A DNA stretch of 64,000 nt from Lachnospiraceae bacterium (GCA_017561085.1 JAFZDQ010000026.1:1-64000), one strand, 5' to 3'. Shown: positions 1 through 8,790, counted from the stretch's first letter. The notes: a model not told the origin generated them from the sequence alone. A program made the numbers and translations.

Positions 1-1
1 A

Positions 2-1222
2 AAGGTAGTTAAGGTATTCTGCCACGAAGAGAATGCCAAGGAAGAATTTGATTACTTAAATCAGGACCTTCGCGGCAAGCAGATCAAAGCCCAGTTCTTT
101 GGCGGTATCATGGGACCTGTAATGGGCAATATCAGTCAGATCAGTTATGCACTGACAGCCTGTGTGGGCGGTGTGCTTTGCGTTCTTAGGGGATTTGATA
201 TCGGTGGTCTGACTGTATTCGTAAACTATTCCAGACAGTTCTCCAGACCCATCAATGAAGTGGCAATGCAGGTAAATACTATCTTTTCTGCCCTTGCCGG
301 TGCAGAGCGTGTGTTTGCGGTGATGGATGCGGAGCCGGAGATGCCGGATGCGGAGCATGCAGTTCGCATTGTGGAAGAGACAGACGGCAAGCACTATTAT
401 CAGATTCCCAAAGCCAGTCATTTGGTACAGGCAGAAAACTTCATGACTGATGTAGTCAAAGAGGATGATTCTTATTATTATAAAGAGGTAAAAGGCGGCG
501 TGGTGCTTACCGACGTGACCTTTGGTTACAACCCGGATAAGACGATCCTTAAGAATATTTCCCTTTATGCGGACCCGGGACAAAAGATTGCCTTCGTAGG
601 TTCTACCGGTGCCGGTAAGACGACCATTACCAATCTGATTAACCGTTTTTATGATATTGATTCCGGATGTATCACCATTGACGGCATCCCGGTTATGGAA
701 ATTGAAAGAGACTCCCTGCGCCGTAACATTGCCATGGTTCTGCAGGATACCCATTTATTTACCGGAACGGTGAGAGATAATATCCGTTACGGAAGATTGG
801 ATGCAACGGACGCAGAGGTAGAGCAGGCGGCGAAGACAGCCAGCGCCCATTCCTTTATCCGTAAGTTAGAGCATGGTTATGACACTATGTTAGAGGGAGA
901 CGGTGCTAACTTAAGCCAGGGCCAGAGACAGCTGATTAATATAGCCAGAGCAGCCATTTCCAAGGCGCCGATTCTGATTTTGGACGAAGCAACCAGTTCC
1001 GTCGATACCAGAACCGAAAAGCACATTGAAAAAGGTATGGACAGTATCATGGAACAGCGTACCACCCTGGTGATTGCCCACAGACTTTCTACCGTAAGAA
1101 ATGCCAATGCAATTATGGTGCTTGAAAAGGGCGAGATTATTGAGCGCGGTGACCATGATGACCTGATTGCACAACAGGGCAAGTATTATGAACTTTATAC
1201 CGGTATGAGTGAGCTTGATTAG
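2..1222 (+). CDS. ABC exporter, permease-ATPase half-transporter (5' truncated by window)
   Basis: The reading frame is open from the first bases of the window, so the gene starts upstream; 406 residues are visible. The first ~115 residues are the end of a type-1 exporter membrane domain (VVKVFCHEE opening, NYSRQFSRPINEVA coupling region). An ATP-binding domain follows with Walker A GSTGAGKTT near visible residue 200, signature LSQGQRQ near 304, Walker B ILILDEATSS near 325 and the H-loop in VIAHRLSTV. This architecture belongs to homo- or heterodimeric multidrug/lipid exporters in the cytoplasmic membrane. The partner gene, if any, would lie upstream. About 60 residues between the two domains (EDDSYYYKEVKGGVVLTD) are longer than in many homologues. 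The substrate cannot be inferred. Confidence 0.93.
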   Translation, partial: KVVKVFCHEENAKEEFDYLNQDLRGKQIKAQFFGGIMGPVMGNISQISYALTACVGGVLCVLRGFDIGGLTVFVNYSRQFSRPINEVAMQVNTIFSALAGAERVFAVMDAEPEMPDAEHAVRIVEETDGKHYYQIPKASHLVQAENFMTDVVKEDDSYYYKEVKGGVVLTDVTFGYNPDKTILKNISLYADPGQKIAFVGSTGAGKTTITNLINRFYDIDSGCITIDGIPVMEIERDSLRRNIAMVLQDTHLFTGTVRDNIRYGRLDATDAEVEQAAKTASAHSFIRKLEHGYDTMLEGDGANLSQGQRQLINIARAAISKAPILILDEATSSVDTRTEKHIEKGMDSIMEQRTTLVIAHRLSTVRNANAIMVLEKGEIIERGDHDDLIAQQGKYYELYTGMSELD

Positions 1223-1230
1223 GAGGAGTT

Positions 1231-1773
1231 ATGAAGAAAATTTTAATTGTGGTAGATATGCAGAATGATTTTATTGACGCGGCACTTGGTACCAAGGAAG
1301 CGGTGGCCATTGTACCTGCGGTCATTGAAAAGATTAAGAACTACAAAGGGGAGCTGGTGATTGCCACCAGAGATACCCATCAGAAAAATTATATGGAAAC
1401 ATCTGAAGGTAAGCATTTGCCGGTGCCTCATTGTATCGAAGGTACCTATGGATGGGAAATCAGAAGTGATATCGCAGAGGCGTTAGATGAGGTTGGAGCG
1501 CAGGTAATTAACAAGCCCACCTTCGGCAGCGTGGCACTTGCGGAGAAACTGACAGTTCTTGTGCAGGAGTGGGATTTAAAGGAAGAAGATTTGGAGATAG
1601 AATTAATCGGTCTTTGTACGGATATTTGTGTGGTATCCAACGCTCTTTTGCTAAAGGCGAATTTCCCTGAGGCAGTGATTAAGTTAGATTCCGCTTGTTG
1701 TGCAGGTGTGACACCGGAAAGCCACGAGGCGGCGCTTATCACCATGAGAATGTGTCAGGTTGAAGTTGTGTAA
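1231..1773 (+). CDS. Isochorismatase-family cysteine hydrolase, nicotinamidase-like
   Basis: A 180-residue protein with the isochorismatase fold. VVDMQNDFID carries the catalytic Asp, NKPTFGS the Lys, and LCTDICVVSNALLL the nucleophilic Cys. The segment TRDTHQKNY followed by LPVPHC resembles the Asp-His-His metal site of nicotinamidases, so conversion of nicotinamide to nicotinate in NAD salvage is the best guess, though other amidases share the fold. An AGGAGG site lies just after the stop codon of the ABC gene (8-nt gap), which suggests co-transcription. Family assignment is firm; substrate is inferred. Confidence 0.88.
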   Translation: MKKILIVVDMQNDFIDAALGTKEAVAIVPAVIEKIKNYKGELVIATRDTHQKNYMETSEGKHLPVPHCIEGTYGWEIRSDIAEALDEVGAQVINKPTFGSVALAEKLTVLVQEWDLKEEDLEIELIGLCTDICVVSNALLLKANFPEAVIKLDSACCAGVTPESHEAALITMRMCQVEVV

Positions 1774-1800
1774 AAAAGAATAGATAAAGAGGGAATTCTA

Positions 1801-2490
1801 ATGAAAAAAAGATTATTAGCAGTAGTTATGATAATGGTAATGGCATGTATGATGCTGACAGGATGCGCGAAAATAGCACCCGCAGATCAGACCATCGATG
1901 CCTTGTTTGATCTTTATGTAAAAGAGAATGCATTGACGATGAAAGACGTACTTGGTTTTAAATCAGAAGAGGATGTGAAGAATGCCTTTATGAAAGAAAA
2001 ATCCAATATGGATATGGTAAAAGCGTTCAAATCCGAATTACAGTTGGCAGGTGTGAGTATGTCCGATGAAGATTTTCAAAATCTGACAGATGCTATACTT
2101 GACATGCTTGCAATGACATCCTGTACTGCTGAAGTGACAGGCGATTACGGTGATTTACTGGAGGTAACGCTTTGGATTAACGGCTACTCAGATAAGGAAA
2201 TAAATAGCCTTATGAAAGATGCTGAAAATGCGATGATAGCAAGTATCAGTGAGGCAGACATGCTTGCTATTTCAGATGGTGACATGGACCTGTTTAAAAA
2301 GTACATGAGTAATTATATCAATGACTTTATCTCCGGTATTGCAGAACTGCAGCCCCTTGAAGTGCCTGTAGAAGTGATTGTTGACTGTGAAAAGAAGACT
2401 GTAGATAGTAGCGGCAAAGAAATCACGGCATGGCTTCCGATTGATATGAAACGCTTTATGGATGATGTTGAGGCGGCTGTATTTCAATAG
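1801..2490 (+). CDS. Predicted lipoprotein, paralogue 1
   Basis: A 229-residue protein with a lipoprotein signal peptide: basic MKKR, hydrophobic core, and lipobox LTGC with the lipidated Cys at about residue 22. The mature part is acidic, mostly helical and has no recognised catalytic motif. It resembles DUF5105-type clostridial lipoproteins in length and layout, but I am not certain of that name. An RBS (AGAGGGA) lies ~8 nt upstream of the ATG. The next gene is a clear paralogue along its whole length, so this is a tandem duplication. Confidence 0.85.
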   Translation: MKKRLLAVVMIMVMACMMLTGCAKIAPADQTIDALFDLYVKENALTMKDVLGFKSEEDVKNAFMKEKSNMDMVKAFKSELQLAGVSMSDEDFQNLTDAILDMLAMTSCTAEVTGDYGDLLEVTLWINGYSDKEINSLMKDAENAMIASISEADMLAISDGDMDLFKKYMSNYINDFISGIAELQPLEVPVEVIVDCEKKTVDSSGKEITAWLPIDMKRFMDDVEAAVFQ

Positions 2491-2553
2491 GCAGTAATGT
2501 CACAATGACGGAAAAAGCCATAAAAAACGATTGAAAATCGTAATTTTATTCCA

Positions 2554-2582
2554 TTTACACTGTATATTCCCGGCTGTATAAT
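2554..2582 (+). promoter_or_regulatory. Sigma-A-type promoter of lipoprotein paralogue 2
   Basis: TTTACA at 2554-2559 and TATAAT at 2577-2582 are separated by 17 nt, close to the vegetative consensus. A weak hairpin (ACGATT/AATCGT, about 2527-2541) followed by a T-rich stretch lies just upstream and may end the first lipoprotein transcript. Confidence 0.65.
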
Positions 2583-2629
2583 GAATTTATTGTAAATTTA
2601 TGCAAAATAAAACTTAAGAGGGAATGAAA

Positions 2630-3322
2630 ATGAAAAAGAAATTATTAGCAGTAGTAATGACAGTGGTAATGACATGCATGATGCTGACAGGTTGTGCAAA
2701 GCTTGCACCCGCAGATCAGACCGTAAGCGCTTTGTTTGACCTTTATGTAAAGGACGACGCATCCGCAATGCAGAGTTTACTTGGTTTTTCTTCTGAAGAA
2801 GCAGTGAAAGCAGCTTTTATGGAAGATAGCGCTAATACAGATATGGTAGAAGGATTAAAGACAGCATTAGAGTCCGCAGGTGTGGAAATGTCTGATGCGG
2901 ATATTCAGAACCTGACAGATACCATGATGGGCATGATGGCAAAAACAACCTGTACCGCTGAAATCACTGAAGAAAGCGCGGATGTAACAACCGTAACTCT
3001 TCATGTAAACGGCTATTCCAATACGGAAATGCAGACCATTATGGAAGAGGCTTCCAATAAAATGGTAGAGAGCATTACAGAAGAAGATTTACTTTTAATT
3101 GCAGAAGGCGATATGGATGTGTTCAACAAGTATATGAGCGGCTACCTGAATGATTTTGTTTCCGGTATTGCGGCTATGGAACTTGTAGCAGAGCCTGTAG
3201 ACGTGGTAGTAGATTGCGAAAAACTGATGGTGGAAGACAATGGGAAAGAGATTGCAGCATGGCTTCCTTCCGATATGCAGGGCTTTGCAAGTGATATGGA
3301 TGCTGCCATTTTCCAGCAGTAA
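2630..3322 (+). CDS. Predicted lipoprotein, paralogue 2
   Basis: A 230-residue secreted lipoprotein: MKKKLLAVVM signal sequence and lipobox LTGC, then an acidic helical domain closely matching the preceding gene (shared ADQT..ALFDLYVK, ..NLTD.., ..MDV/LFKKYMS.Y.NDF.SGIA). I chose the second ATG at 2630 because AGAGGGA sits 7 nt upstream of it, and it aligns with the paralogue's start; the ATG at 2624 is too close to the RBS. It has its own promoter and terminator, so the two copies can be expressed separately. Function unknown. Confidence 0.87.
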   Translation: MKKKLLAVVMTVVMTCMMLTGCAKLAPADQTVSALFDLYVKDDASAMQSLLGFSSEEAVKAAFMEDSANTDMVEGLKTALESAGVEMSDADIQNLTDTMMGMMAKTTCTAEITEESADVTTVTLHVNGYSNTEMQTIMEEASNKMVESITEEDLLLIAEGDMDVFNKYMSGYLNDFVSGIAAMELVAEPVDVVVDCEKLMVEDNGKEIAAWLPSDMQGFASDMDAAIFQQ

Positions 3323-3375
3323 TTGAGGCGGTTTTGGCCTGATTAGTATTTGCAGATTATAAAGAAACGGTTTTG

Positions 3376-3406
3376 AAAAGGACTCTGATGCAGAGTCCTT
3401 TTTTGC
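3376..3406 (+). terminator. Intrinsic terminator after lipoprotein pair
   Basis: A perfect 12-bp stem (AAAAGGACTCTG / CAGAGTCCTTTT) with a 3-nt nominal loop is followed by a T run. Confidence 0.85.
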
Positions 3407-3469
3407 TTCATATAAAATTCCTATAAAGTAAAAAAGCAAAGATGCGCAGTCTTTCTTGCGGATAAAATC

Positions 3470-3498
3470 TTGCTACAAAATGCGTAACGTGGTACATT
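3470..3498 (+). promoter_or_regulatory. Possible promoter of the HerA-like ATPase gene
   Basis: TTGCTA at 3470-3475 and TACATT at 3493-3498 with 17-nt spacing. Initiation here would start the transcript near 3505, which favours the downstream ATG at 3572 over an ATG at 3503. Confidence 0.4.
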
Positions 3499-3571
3499 AT
3501 TAATGACAATCATTTATGAAAATAATGATGATAAAATACGAAATGATAAGTATGTGTCGGAGGGAAAAAAG

Positions 3572-5413
3572 ATGTATTTTGACCGTAAAATTCTGGTTGG
3601 TAAATCCGGAGATGAAAATGTATTTATTTATCCGAAAATGGCGAACCGCCACGGACTCATTGCAGGTGCTACGGGTACCGGTAAAACCATTACCTTAAAG
3701 GTGTTGGCAGAGTCCTTCAGTGATTGCGGTGTGCCGGTATTTTTGGCGGATGTAAAGGGCGACTTGGCCGCTATGTGCAATCCCGGAACAGAGAATGACA
3801 ATGTAAAAAAGAGAGTAGAAGCCATGAACCTTTCTGAGGCGGGCTTTCATTTTCAGAATTATCCTACCACTTACTGGGATGTTTACGGCGAAAACGGTCT
3901 GCCGCTGCGTACCACCATTACGGAGATGGGACCGCTTCTTTTGTCCAGAATTATGGGTCTGAATGATACCCAGACAGACATTATGACCATTCTTTTTAAA
4001 ATTGCCGATGATGAAAATCTATTATTGATAGACACCAAGGACTTACGCGCCATGCTGCAGTTTGTAGGCGAAAATGCCAAGGAAATTTCCCTCCGTTACG
4101 GAAATATTTCCAAGCAGAGCCTGGCGGCTATTATCCGTGCGGTGGTGGCCCTTGAAACCGCAGGCGGAGAGTTTTTCTTTGGGGAGCCGGCGCTTGATAT
4201 TGCAGACTGGCTTTGCAGGGACTGCGAAGGAAAGGGCGTAATCCAGGTGCTGGATTGTCAGAAACTGATTCACAATCCCACCATGTATGCAACCTTCCTT
4301 TTATGGATGATTTCCGAGCTGTTTGAAAATCTGCCGGAAGCAGGTGACTTGGACAAACCTAAGATGGTATTTTTCTTTGATGAAGCGCATATGCTGTTTG
4401 ACAGCGCACCCAAGGTATTATTGGAAAAAATTGAGCAGGTGGTGAAGCTGATCCGTTCCAAGGGCGTGGGTATCTATTTTATCACCCAGAATCCCAAGGA
4501 CATTCCCGACGGCGTACTTAGCCAGCTGGGAAATAAAGTACAGCACGCACTCCGTGCCTATACCCCCAAGGAACAGAAGGATGCCAAGGCGGCAGCCCAG
4601 TCCTTTAGGGAGAATCCGGAATTTGACACTTATGAAACCATGACCACATTGGGAACCGGCGAAGCCATTATTTCGGTGCTGGATGAAGACGGTATTCCTA
4701 CCGTGGTGAAAAAGTGCACCATTTTACCGCCCCAGAGCCAGATGGGCGCGCTAGATGACGAAACCAGGAGAAAGCAGATTAACGGCAGTCTTTTATACAC
4801 CAAGTACGATGAAATGGTGGAAAGAGATTCCGCTTTTGAATTTTTGTGCAGGAAGAATCTGATTGAAGTACCTGCAAATTATTATGAACCGGCTTCCGGC
4901 CAGACGGCACCTGCCGGTGTTGCACAGCAGGGTGCGACAGATTCTCAGCCAGAAGTGATGCAGGAGCCCGCAGAGGCCGGTACACAGCCCATGCAGGGTG
5001 CCGGAACACAGTATGTGCAAGAGGCAGGCGGAGTGCCCGCGGCAGCGCGGCCTCCCAGAAAAATGACCCTGACCGAGCAAAGAATGCTGGAAAGACAGCG
5101 TGCCAAGGAAGAAGAAGCAGCGAAAGCGGCCCAGGCAGCCCGGGAAGCGGAAGAGAAGAAACCGGCTGCGAAGAAGAAAGAAACTGCCGAAGAAAAAGCA
5201 GCCAGAAAAGCAGCTGAAAAGGAAGCGGCAGCACACGACCGCAGAGTGAAGAAAGCAACCAAATCCGTTGTAAATACGGCAGGCGGTACCATCGGACGTG
5301 AAATCGGAAATGCCATCGGCAGTTCCATTGGCGGCAAGTTTGGTAAGAAGCTTGGCGGTAACGTAGGTGCTTCCTTGGGAAGAGGCGTATTGAATACCCT
5401 TTTCAAATTATAG
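3572..5413 (+). CDS. HerA-like / DUF853 P-loop ATPase
   Basis: A 613-residue protein. The N-terminal ~415 residues are a HerA/FtsK-type ATPase of the DUF853 family: Walker A GATGTGKT near residue 35, a KGDLAAM segment, Walker B FFFDEAHMLFD near 270, and GIYFITQNP. The C-terminal part is different: a Gln/Pro/Ala-rich linker with short near-repeats (AGTQPMQG, AGTQYVQE), a long Lys/Glu/Ala-rich probable coiled coil, and a Gly-rich tail (GGTIGREIGNAIGSSIGG). The start at 3572 has CGGAGGG 7 nt upstream. Such ATPases are thought to act on DNA; a specific role in this genome is not evident. It has its own transcription unit. Confidence 0.88.
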   Translation: MYFDRKILVGKSGDENVFIYPKMANRHGLIAGATGTGKTITLKVLAESFSDCGVPVFLADVKGDLAAMCNPGTENDNVKKRVEAMNLSEAGFHFQNYPTTYWDVYGENGLPLRTTITEMGPLLLSRIMGLNDTQTDIMTILFKIADDENLLLIDTKDLRAMLQFVGENAKEISLRYGNISKQSLAAIIRAVVALETAGGEFFFGEPALDIADWLCRDCEGKGVIQVLDCQKLIHNPTMYATFLLWMISELFENLPEAGDLDKPKMVFFFDEAHMLFDSAPKVLLEKIEQVVKLIRSKGVGIYFITQNPKDIPDGVLSQLGNKVQHALRAYTPKEQKDAKAAAQSFRENPEFDTYETMTTLGTGEAIISVLDEDGIPTVVKKCTILPPQSQMGALDDETRRKQINGSLLYTKYDEMVERDSAFEFLCRKNLIEVPANYYEPASGQTAPAGVAQQGATDSQPEVMQEPAEAGTQPMQGAGTQYVQEAGGVPAAARPPRKMTLTEQRMLERQRAKEEEAAKAAQAAREAEEKKPAAKKKETAEEKAARKAAEKEAAAHDRRVKKATKSVVNTAGGTIGREIGNAIGSSIGGKFGKKLGGNVGASLGRGVLNTLFKL

Positions 5414-5472
5414 TGTTGTAATGCATCTTGTTTAGATGAAATGATAAAAGCCCGAAGAAGGGGAGGTATGAC

Positions 5473-6297
5473 ATGATACCGGAACAGTTTCAAAGAACCC
5501 GGCTTTTGCTTGGGGAAGCGGCCATGGAACGGCTAAGCGGAGCCCATGTAGCCGTTTTCGGCATTGGCGGTGTGGGCGGTTATGTAGTGGAAGCACTTGC
5601 CCGAAGCGGCGTCGGCAGATTTACCTTAGTGGACAATGATACCGTGGCGCTGAGCAATTTAAACCGCCAGATTATCGCCACCATGGATACCGTTGGACGA
5701 CCCAAAACAGAAGTCATGAGAGAGCGGATTTTATCCATAAATCCGGATGCGGAAATCATCTGCTACCCGATGTTTTATTTGCCGGAACATGCGGACGAGA
5801 TTGACTTTTCCGGGTTTGATTATATTGTAGATGCGATAGATACGGTAACGGCCAAGATTTCCCTGGTCATGCAGGCAAAGGAGGCCGGCGTACCCATCAT
5901 CAGTTCCATGGGGACCGGTAACAAAACAGACCCCACAGGGCTGAAGATAGCGGATATCTATGAAACCAGCGTTTGTCCCCTGGCCAAGGTGATGCGCAGG
6001 GAATTAAGAAAACGCGGCATAGAGAGGCTGAAGGTGGTTTATTCTGAGGAAGAACCGATTACACCCTTAGCAGATGATGATGCTCATAGGCAGGCGCAGC
6101 AAAATGTCTCCGCCCCGGCGCAGTTAAATGTCTCCGAGCCGGCGCAGCAGGCGCAAAAAGGTGGCGGGGCATCTGCGAAACGCCAAAGACCGGTGCCCGG
6201 AAGTTGTGCGTTTGTACCGCCGGTCGCAGGACTGATTCTTGCCTCGGAAGTAATCAAAGATTTATCAGAAGGCCCCGAAAGAAAAGGAGCGGTTTAG
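5473..6297 (+). CDS. tcdA: tRNA threonylcarbamoyladenosine dehydratase (TcdA-type ThiF/E1-like)
   Basis: A 274-residue E1-like adenylating enzyme. The nucleotide motif GIGGVGGYVVEALARSG lies at ~30, then LVDNDTVALSNLNRQ, DAIDTV, and the C-terminal PGSCAFVPPVAGLILASEV typical of CsdL/YgdL proteins, which make cyclic t6A at tRNA position 37. Between EEPI and the PGS motif (residues ~201-237) there is an extra Gln/Ala/Gly-rich insert containing two 8-residue repeats (NVSAPAQL, NVSEPAQQ). An ATG at 5468 is followed at once by a stop, so 5473 with GGGGAGG upstream is the start. Confidence 0.9.
   Translation: MIPEQFQRTRLLLGEAAMERLSGAHVAVFGIGGVGGYVVEALARSGVGRFTLVDNDTVALSNLNRQIIATMDTVGRPKTEVMRERILSINPDAEIICYPMFYLPEHADEIDFSGFDYIVDAIDTVTAKISLVMQAKEAGVPIISSMGTGNKTDPTGLKIADIYETSVCPLAKVMRRELRKRGIERLKVVYSEEEPITPLADDDAHRQAQQNVSAPAQLNVSEPAQQAQKGGGASAKRQRPVPGSCAFVPPVAGLILASEVIKDLSEGPERKGAV
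6103..6150. repeat. Two 24-nt tandem repeats inside tcdA
   Basis: Units 6103-6126 and 6127-6150 both begin AATGTCTCCG and share CCGGCGCAG. They encode NVSAPAQL and NVSEPAQQ in frame, in a linker that most TcdA proteins lack. Confidence 0.8.
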
Positions 6298-6343
6298 TTA
6301 GAATTAAGAAAGGTCCAAAAGGACCGTGAAGGAGTACGGAAAT

Positions 6344-7420
6344 TTGAAAAAAATCGTAAAGAGATTAGGACTTTGTCTGTTGTTTTTACTGATAGCGGCA
6401 GCTGCCTATGCGGCTTATGTGCTTTCTGCGTATGAAAGAATGCCGGACAAGCTGACCCTTGAGGTAAAAAGAAACGGTGAAAATTCCTACTTTGAAGAAG
6501 AAAAAGTTTATAACGTGGGCGAATTTTACAGAATTATGACTTACAATATCGGTTTTGGTGCGTATCAGCAGGATTACAGCTTTTTTATGGACGGCGGAAA
6601 ATCCTCCAGGGCCAAGGACGAAGAAAGTGTGGTGGCGAACACCTGTAATATCGGTGAGATGATCCGTTTCGTAAGTCCGGATTTCCTTCTGCTTCAGGAA
6701 GTGGATGTAGATGGTACCCGTTCTTATCATGTGAATCAGATGGAGCTCATCAATGATTTTAACAAAGGCTATTATTATACCTTTGCCCAGAACTACAATT
6801 CCCCGTATTTGTTTTATCCTTTTTTGGAGCCTCACGGAGCGAACCAATCAGGACTGGTAACCATGTCCCGAACGGAGATTGGCGATACCATGAGAAGGAG
6901 TCTGCCCATTGCGGAGACACTTAGCAAATTTGTGGATTTAGACAGATGCTACAGTATTTCCGAAATTCCCTTGGAGAACGGCAAAAGTCTGTTCCTTTAT
7001 AATGTGCACCTGTCGGCCTACAGCACCGATGAAATCCGCATGAAGCAGCTGAATATGCTGTATGAGGATATGGTAGCGGATTACGAGGAAGGAAACTATG
7101 TTATTTGCGGCGGGGACTTTAATCACAGCCTGCGCAAAGAGGGACAGGAAGATAGCGAAGGCGTCTCCACATTTCCAAGAGAAACCTTGCCCGAAGGTTT
7201 CCAGTTGGCTTTGGACGGCCTCAGATATCCTTCCGATATATCCCATGACACCTGCAGGAGTGCCGAAACACCTTATAAAAAAGGCGAAACCGACACCTAT
7301 CTGCTGGATGGCTTTATCGTTACGGACAATGTAGCTGTCAATTATTATCTCAATATGGATTGGGATTTTGAGTATTCAGACCACGACCCGGTACTCCTTG
7401 AGTTCAAACTGAAAGAATAA
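6344..7420 (+). CDS. Endonuclease/exonuclease/phosphatase-fold protein, membrane-anchored
   Basis: A 358-residue protein with one N-terminal membrane helix (LCLLFLLIAAAAYAAYVLS) followed by an EEP-fold domain: MTYNIGFG, LLQEVD, NVHLSAY, CGGDFNHS, and the terminal SDHDPVLLEF. These carry the Asn, Glu, Asp-x-Asn and His-Asp metal and catalytic residues of the family, so a phosphodiesterase or phosphatase acting outside the membrane is likely. The start is uncertain. TTG at 6344 has AAGGAG 9 nt upstream; GTG at 6326 would add six residues but has a poor RBS. The stop codon overlaps the -35 of the next promoter. Confidence 0.85.
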   Translation: MKKIVKRLGLCLLFLLIAAAAYAAYVLSAYERMPDKLTLEVKRNGENSYFEEEKVYNVGEFYRIMTYNIGFGAYQQDYSFFMDGGKSSRAKDEESVVANTCNIGEMIRFVSPDFLLLQEVDVDGTRSYHVNQMELINDFNKGYYYTFAQNYNSPYLFYPFLEPHGANQSGLVTMSRTEIGDTMRRSLPIAETLSKFVDLDRCYSISEIPLENGKSLFLYNVHLSAYSTDEIRMKQLNMLYEDMVADYEEGNYVICGGDFNHSLRKEGQEDSEGVSTFPRETLPEGFQLALDGLRYPSDISHDTCRSAETPYKKGETDTYLLDGFIVTDNVAVNYYLNMDWDFEYSDHDPVLLEFKLKE

Positions 7421-7443
7421 AAAGAACCAAAACTGTCATACTA
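7415..7443 (+). promoter_or_regulatory. Sigma-G-like promoter of spoVAA-spoVAB
   Basis: GAATA at 7415-7419, 17-nt spacer, CATACTA at 7437-7443. This fits the forespore sigma-G pattern known in Bacillus (GHATR ... CATWMTA), and spoVA genes are sigma-G-dependent there. Confidence 0.65.
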
Positions 7444-7500
7444 CCAAAGGAAAGAAAACGGAAGGGTTTCGGATTTGAAGACGAAAAAGGACGTGGCGGT

Positions 7501-8232
7501 ATGACAAATACAGTGGTGTATATTAATGCAAAGCAAAATGCGGAGGTAATGGACGCGAAGGTGTGCGTCAGAGATATTGCCTCCGTTTATTGTGCCCAAA
7601 AAGAGATTTGCGATAAGGTAAAAGCGTTGAAGGTATTCCAATTCACCGACGGAACATCAGGGAAGCATGGCGCTCAAGCAGCTGCCGAAGAACCAGGCGA
7701 AAAAAAGGTTGCCGGGGCGCATGGCGGTCAAGTGGCTGCCCGGAAGACAGGAAAAAGCGGTAACAGGCAGGTCATCGGTATCCTGAAAATCATCCAACTG
7801 ATCGAAGCTGCCTGTCCCGGCGTAATGGTGGAAAGTGTGGGCGAAAATGCAGTACTGGTTGAATATGTAAAAGTCCCGGAGAAAAAAGGGCTATTCCCCG
7901 TTTTGAAGCTTTTGTTCGTGGCATGCATCAGTTTTTTCGGGACTGCCTTTACCATTGCCGCATTTCACAATGACATCAATATAAACAAGCTTTTTTCCCG
8001 TGTATACGAGCTGGTGATGGGCAGGCCCGGTGAGGGCTTTAGCATCCTGGAGGTATCCTATTCCATAGGGCTGACCATCGGAATTATCGTATTTTTTAAC
8101 CATATCGGGGGAAGGCGCATCACAAAGGATCCTACCCCCATAGAAGTGGAGATGCGGGAGTACGAAACACTGGTAAATACGGCGCTTATTGAGACGGCAG
8201 ACCGGGAAGGGAAAACAATTGACGTATCATAA
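7501..8232 (+). CDS. spoVAA: Stage V sporulation protein AA
   Basis: A 243-residue protein matching SpoVAA in its C-terminal half: membrane segment VLKLLFVACISFFGTAFTIA, FHNDININ, RVYELVMG, VSYSIGLTIGIIVFFNHIG and PTPIEVEMREYE. SpoVA proteins form the inner-membrane channel that moves dipicolinic acid into the forespore and out during germination. The N-terminal soluble domain is interrupted by a Gly/Ala/Lys-rich insert (~residues 53-85) built from a 54-nt-period repeat. Start ATG at 7501, with only a weak purine-rich RBS. spoVAB follows. Confidence 0.9.
   Translation: MTNTVVYINAKQNAEVMDAKVCVRDIASVYCAQKEICDKVKALKVFQFTDGTSGKHGAQAAAEEPGEKKVAGAHGGQVAARKTGKSGNRQVIGILKIIQLIEAACPGVMVESVGENAVLVEYVKVPEKKGLFPVLKLLFVACISFFGTAFTIAAFHNDININKLFSRVYELVMGRPGEGFSILEVSYSIGLTIGIIVFFNHIGGRRITKDPTPIEVEMREYETLVNTALIETADREGKTIDVS
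7665..7740. repeat. Imperfect 54-nt-period repeat inside spoVAA
   Basis: A 22-nt segment at 7665-7686 (GCATGGCGCTCAAGCAGCTG start) recurs at 7719-7740 with 19 of 22 matches, in frame, giving HGAQAAA and HGGQVAA. Confidence 0.65.
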
Positions 8233-8273
8233 AGCGGCAGACCGGGAAGGAAAACAATTGACGTATCATAAAG
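8195..8273. repeat. 40-nt tandem duplication across the spoVAA stop codon
   Basis: Units 8195-8234 (40 nt) and 8235-8273 (39 nt, one G fewer) are otherwise identical. The first copy encodes the last residues and stop of SpoVAA; the second is non-coding. Near-identity suggests a recent event. Confidence 0.85.
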
Positions 8274-8301
8274 CGGCAGGCGGCAGGAGGTGTTTTAAGA
8301 G

Positions 8302-8790
8302 GTGAAAGAGGTTTTACTGGGAATCGGAGGGCTGTCCTTTGGGATTTTGTCTTCGGCAGGGGTTTTTACGGTGCTGGCAACGGTGGGACTGGTGCCCCGT
8401 TTTGCAGGGAAAATGCATGTGGCCTCCCATATTCTTTTGTTAGAAAGAACGGTGGTTTGGGGCACCATAACCGGAGGCATTTGCAGTGTTTTTGCGGATT
8501 ATTTGCAGGTGGGAGCGTATGTAGAGCGGCTGCGGCTGTTTGGCCCAAATACGGAAGCAGCGGTACTTGTTTTGGGGAATTTGTACCTGATTATTTACGG
8601 ACTTTTTGCGGGAATGTTTGTAGGATGTCTTGCTTTTGCCATTGCGGAAATGTTAGATTCCATTCCAATTTTTTCCAGGAGAATCGGTTTCCGGCACGGG
8701 CTTGGAATTGCCATTTTGGCAGCAGCCCTGGGAAAGGCTTTGGGGAGCCTTCTTTATTTCTCAGAATCGATTTTTTTCTCCGCCATGTGA
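8302..8790 (+). CDS. spoVAB: Stage V sporulation protein AB
   Basis: A 162-residue membrane protein with about five hydrophobic segments. It matches SpoVAB: GLSFGILSSAGVFTVLATVGLVPR near the N-terminus, LERTVVWGTI, IYGLFAGMFVGCLAFAIAE, and PIFSRRIGFR..GIAILAAALGKALGSL. It starts at GTG 8302 with AGGAGG ~11 nt upstream. It is almost certainly co-transcribed with spoVAA from the sigma-G-like promoter. spoVAC and spoVAD, normally next, are not here. Confidence 0.9.
   Translation: MKEVLLGIGGLSFGILSSAGVFTVLATVGLVPRFAGKMHVASHILLLERTVVWGTITGGICSVFADYLQVGAYVERLRLFGPNTEAAVLVLGNLYLIIYGLFAGMFVGCLAFAIAEMLDSIPIFSRRIGFRHGLGIAILAAALGKALGSLLYFSESIFFSAM

Noticed and set aside
4779..5493. Three overlapping minus-strand open frames of 147-182 residues opposite the HerA-like gene
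   Set aside because: They are the complement of Ala/Glu/Lys-rich codons, have no RBS and no family motif, and the + strand frame is a clear gene.
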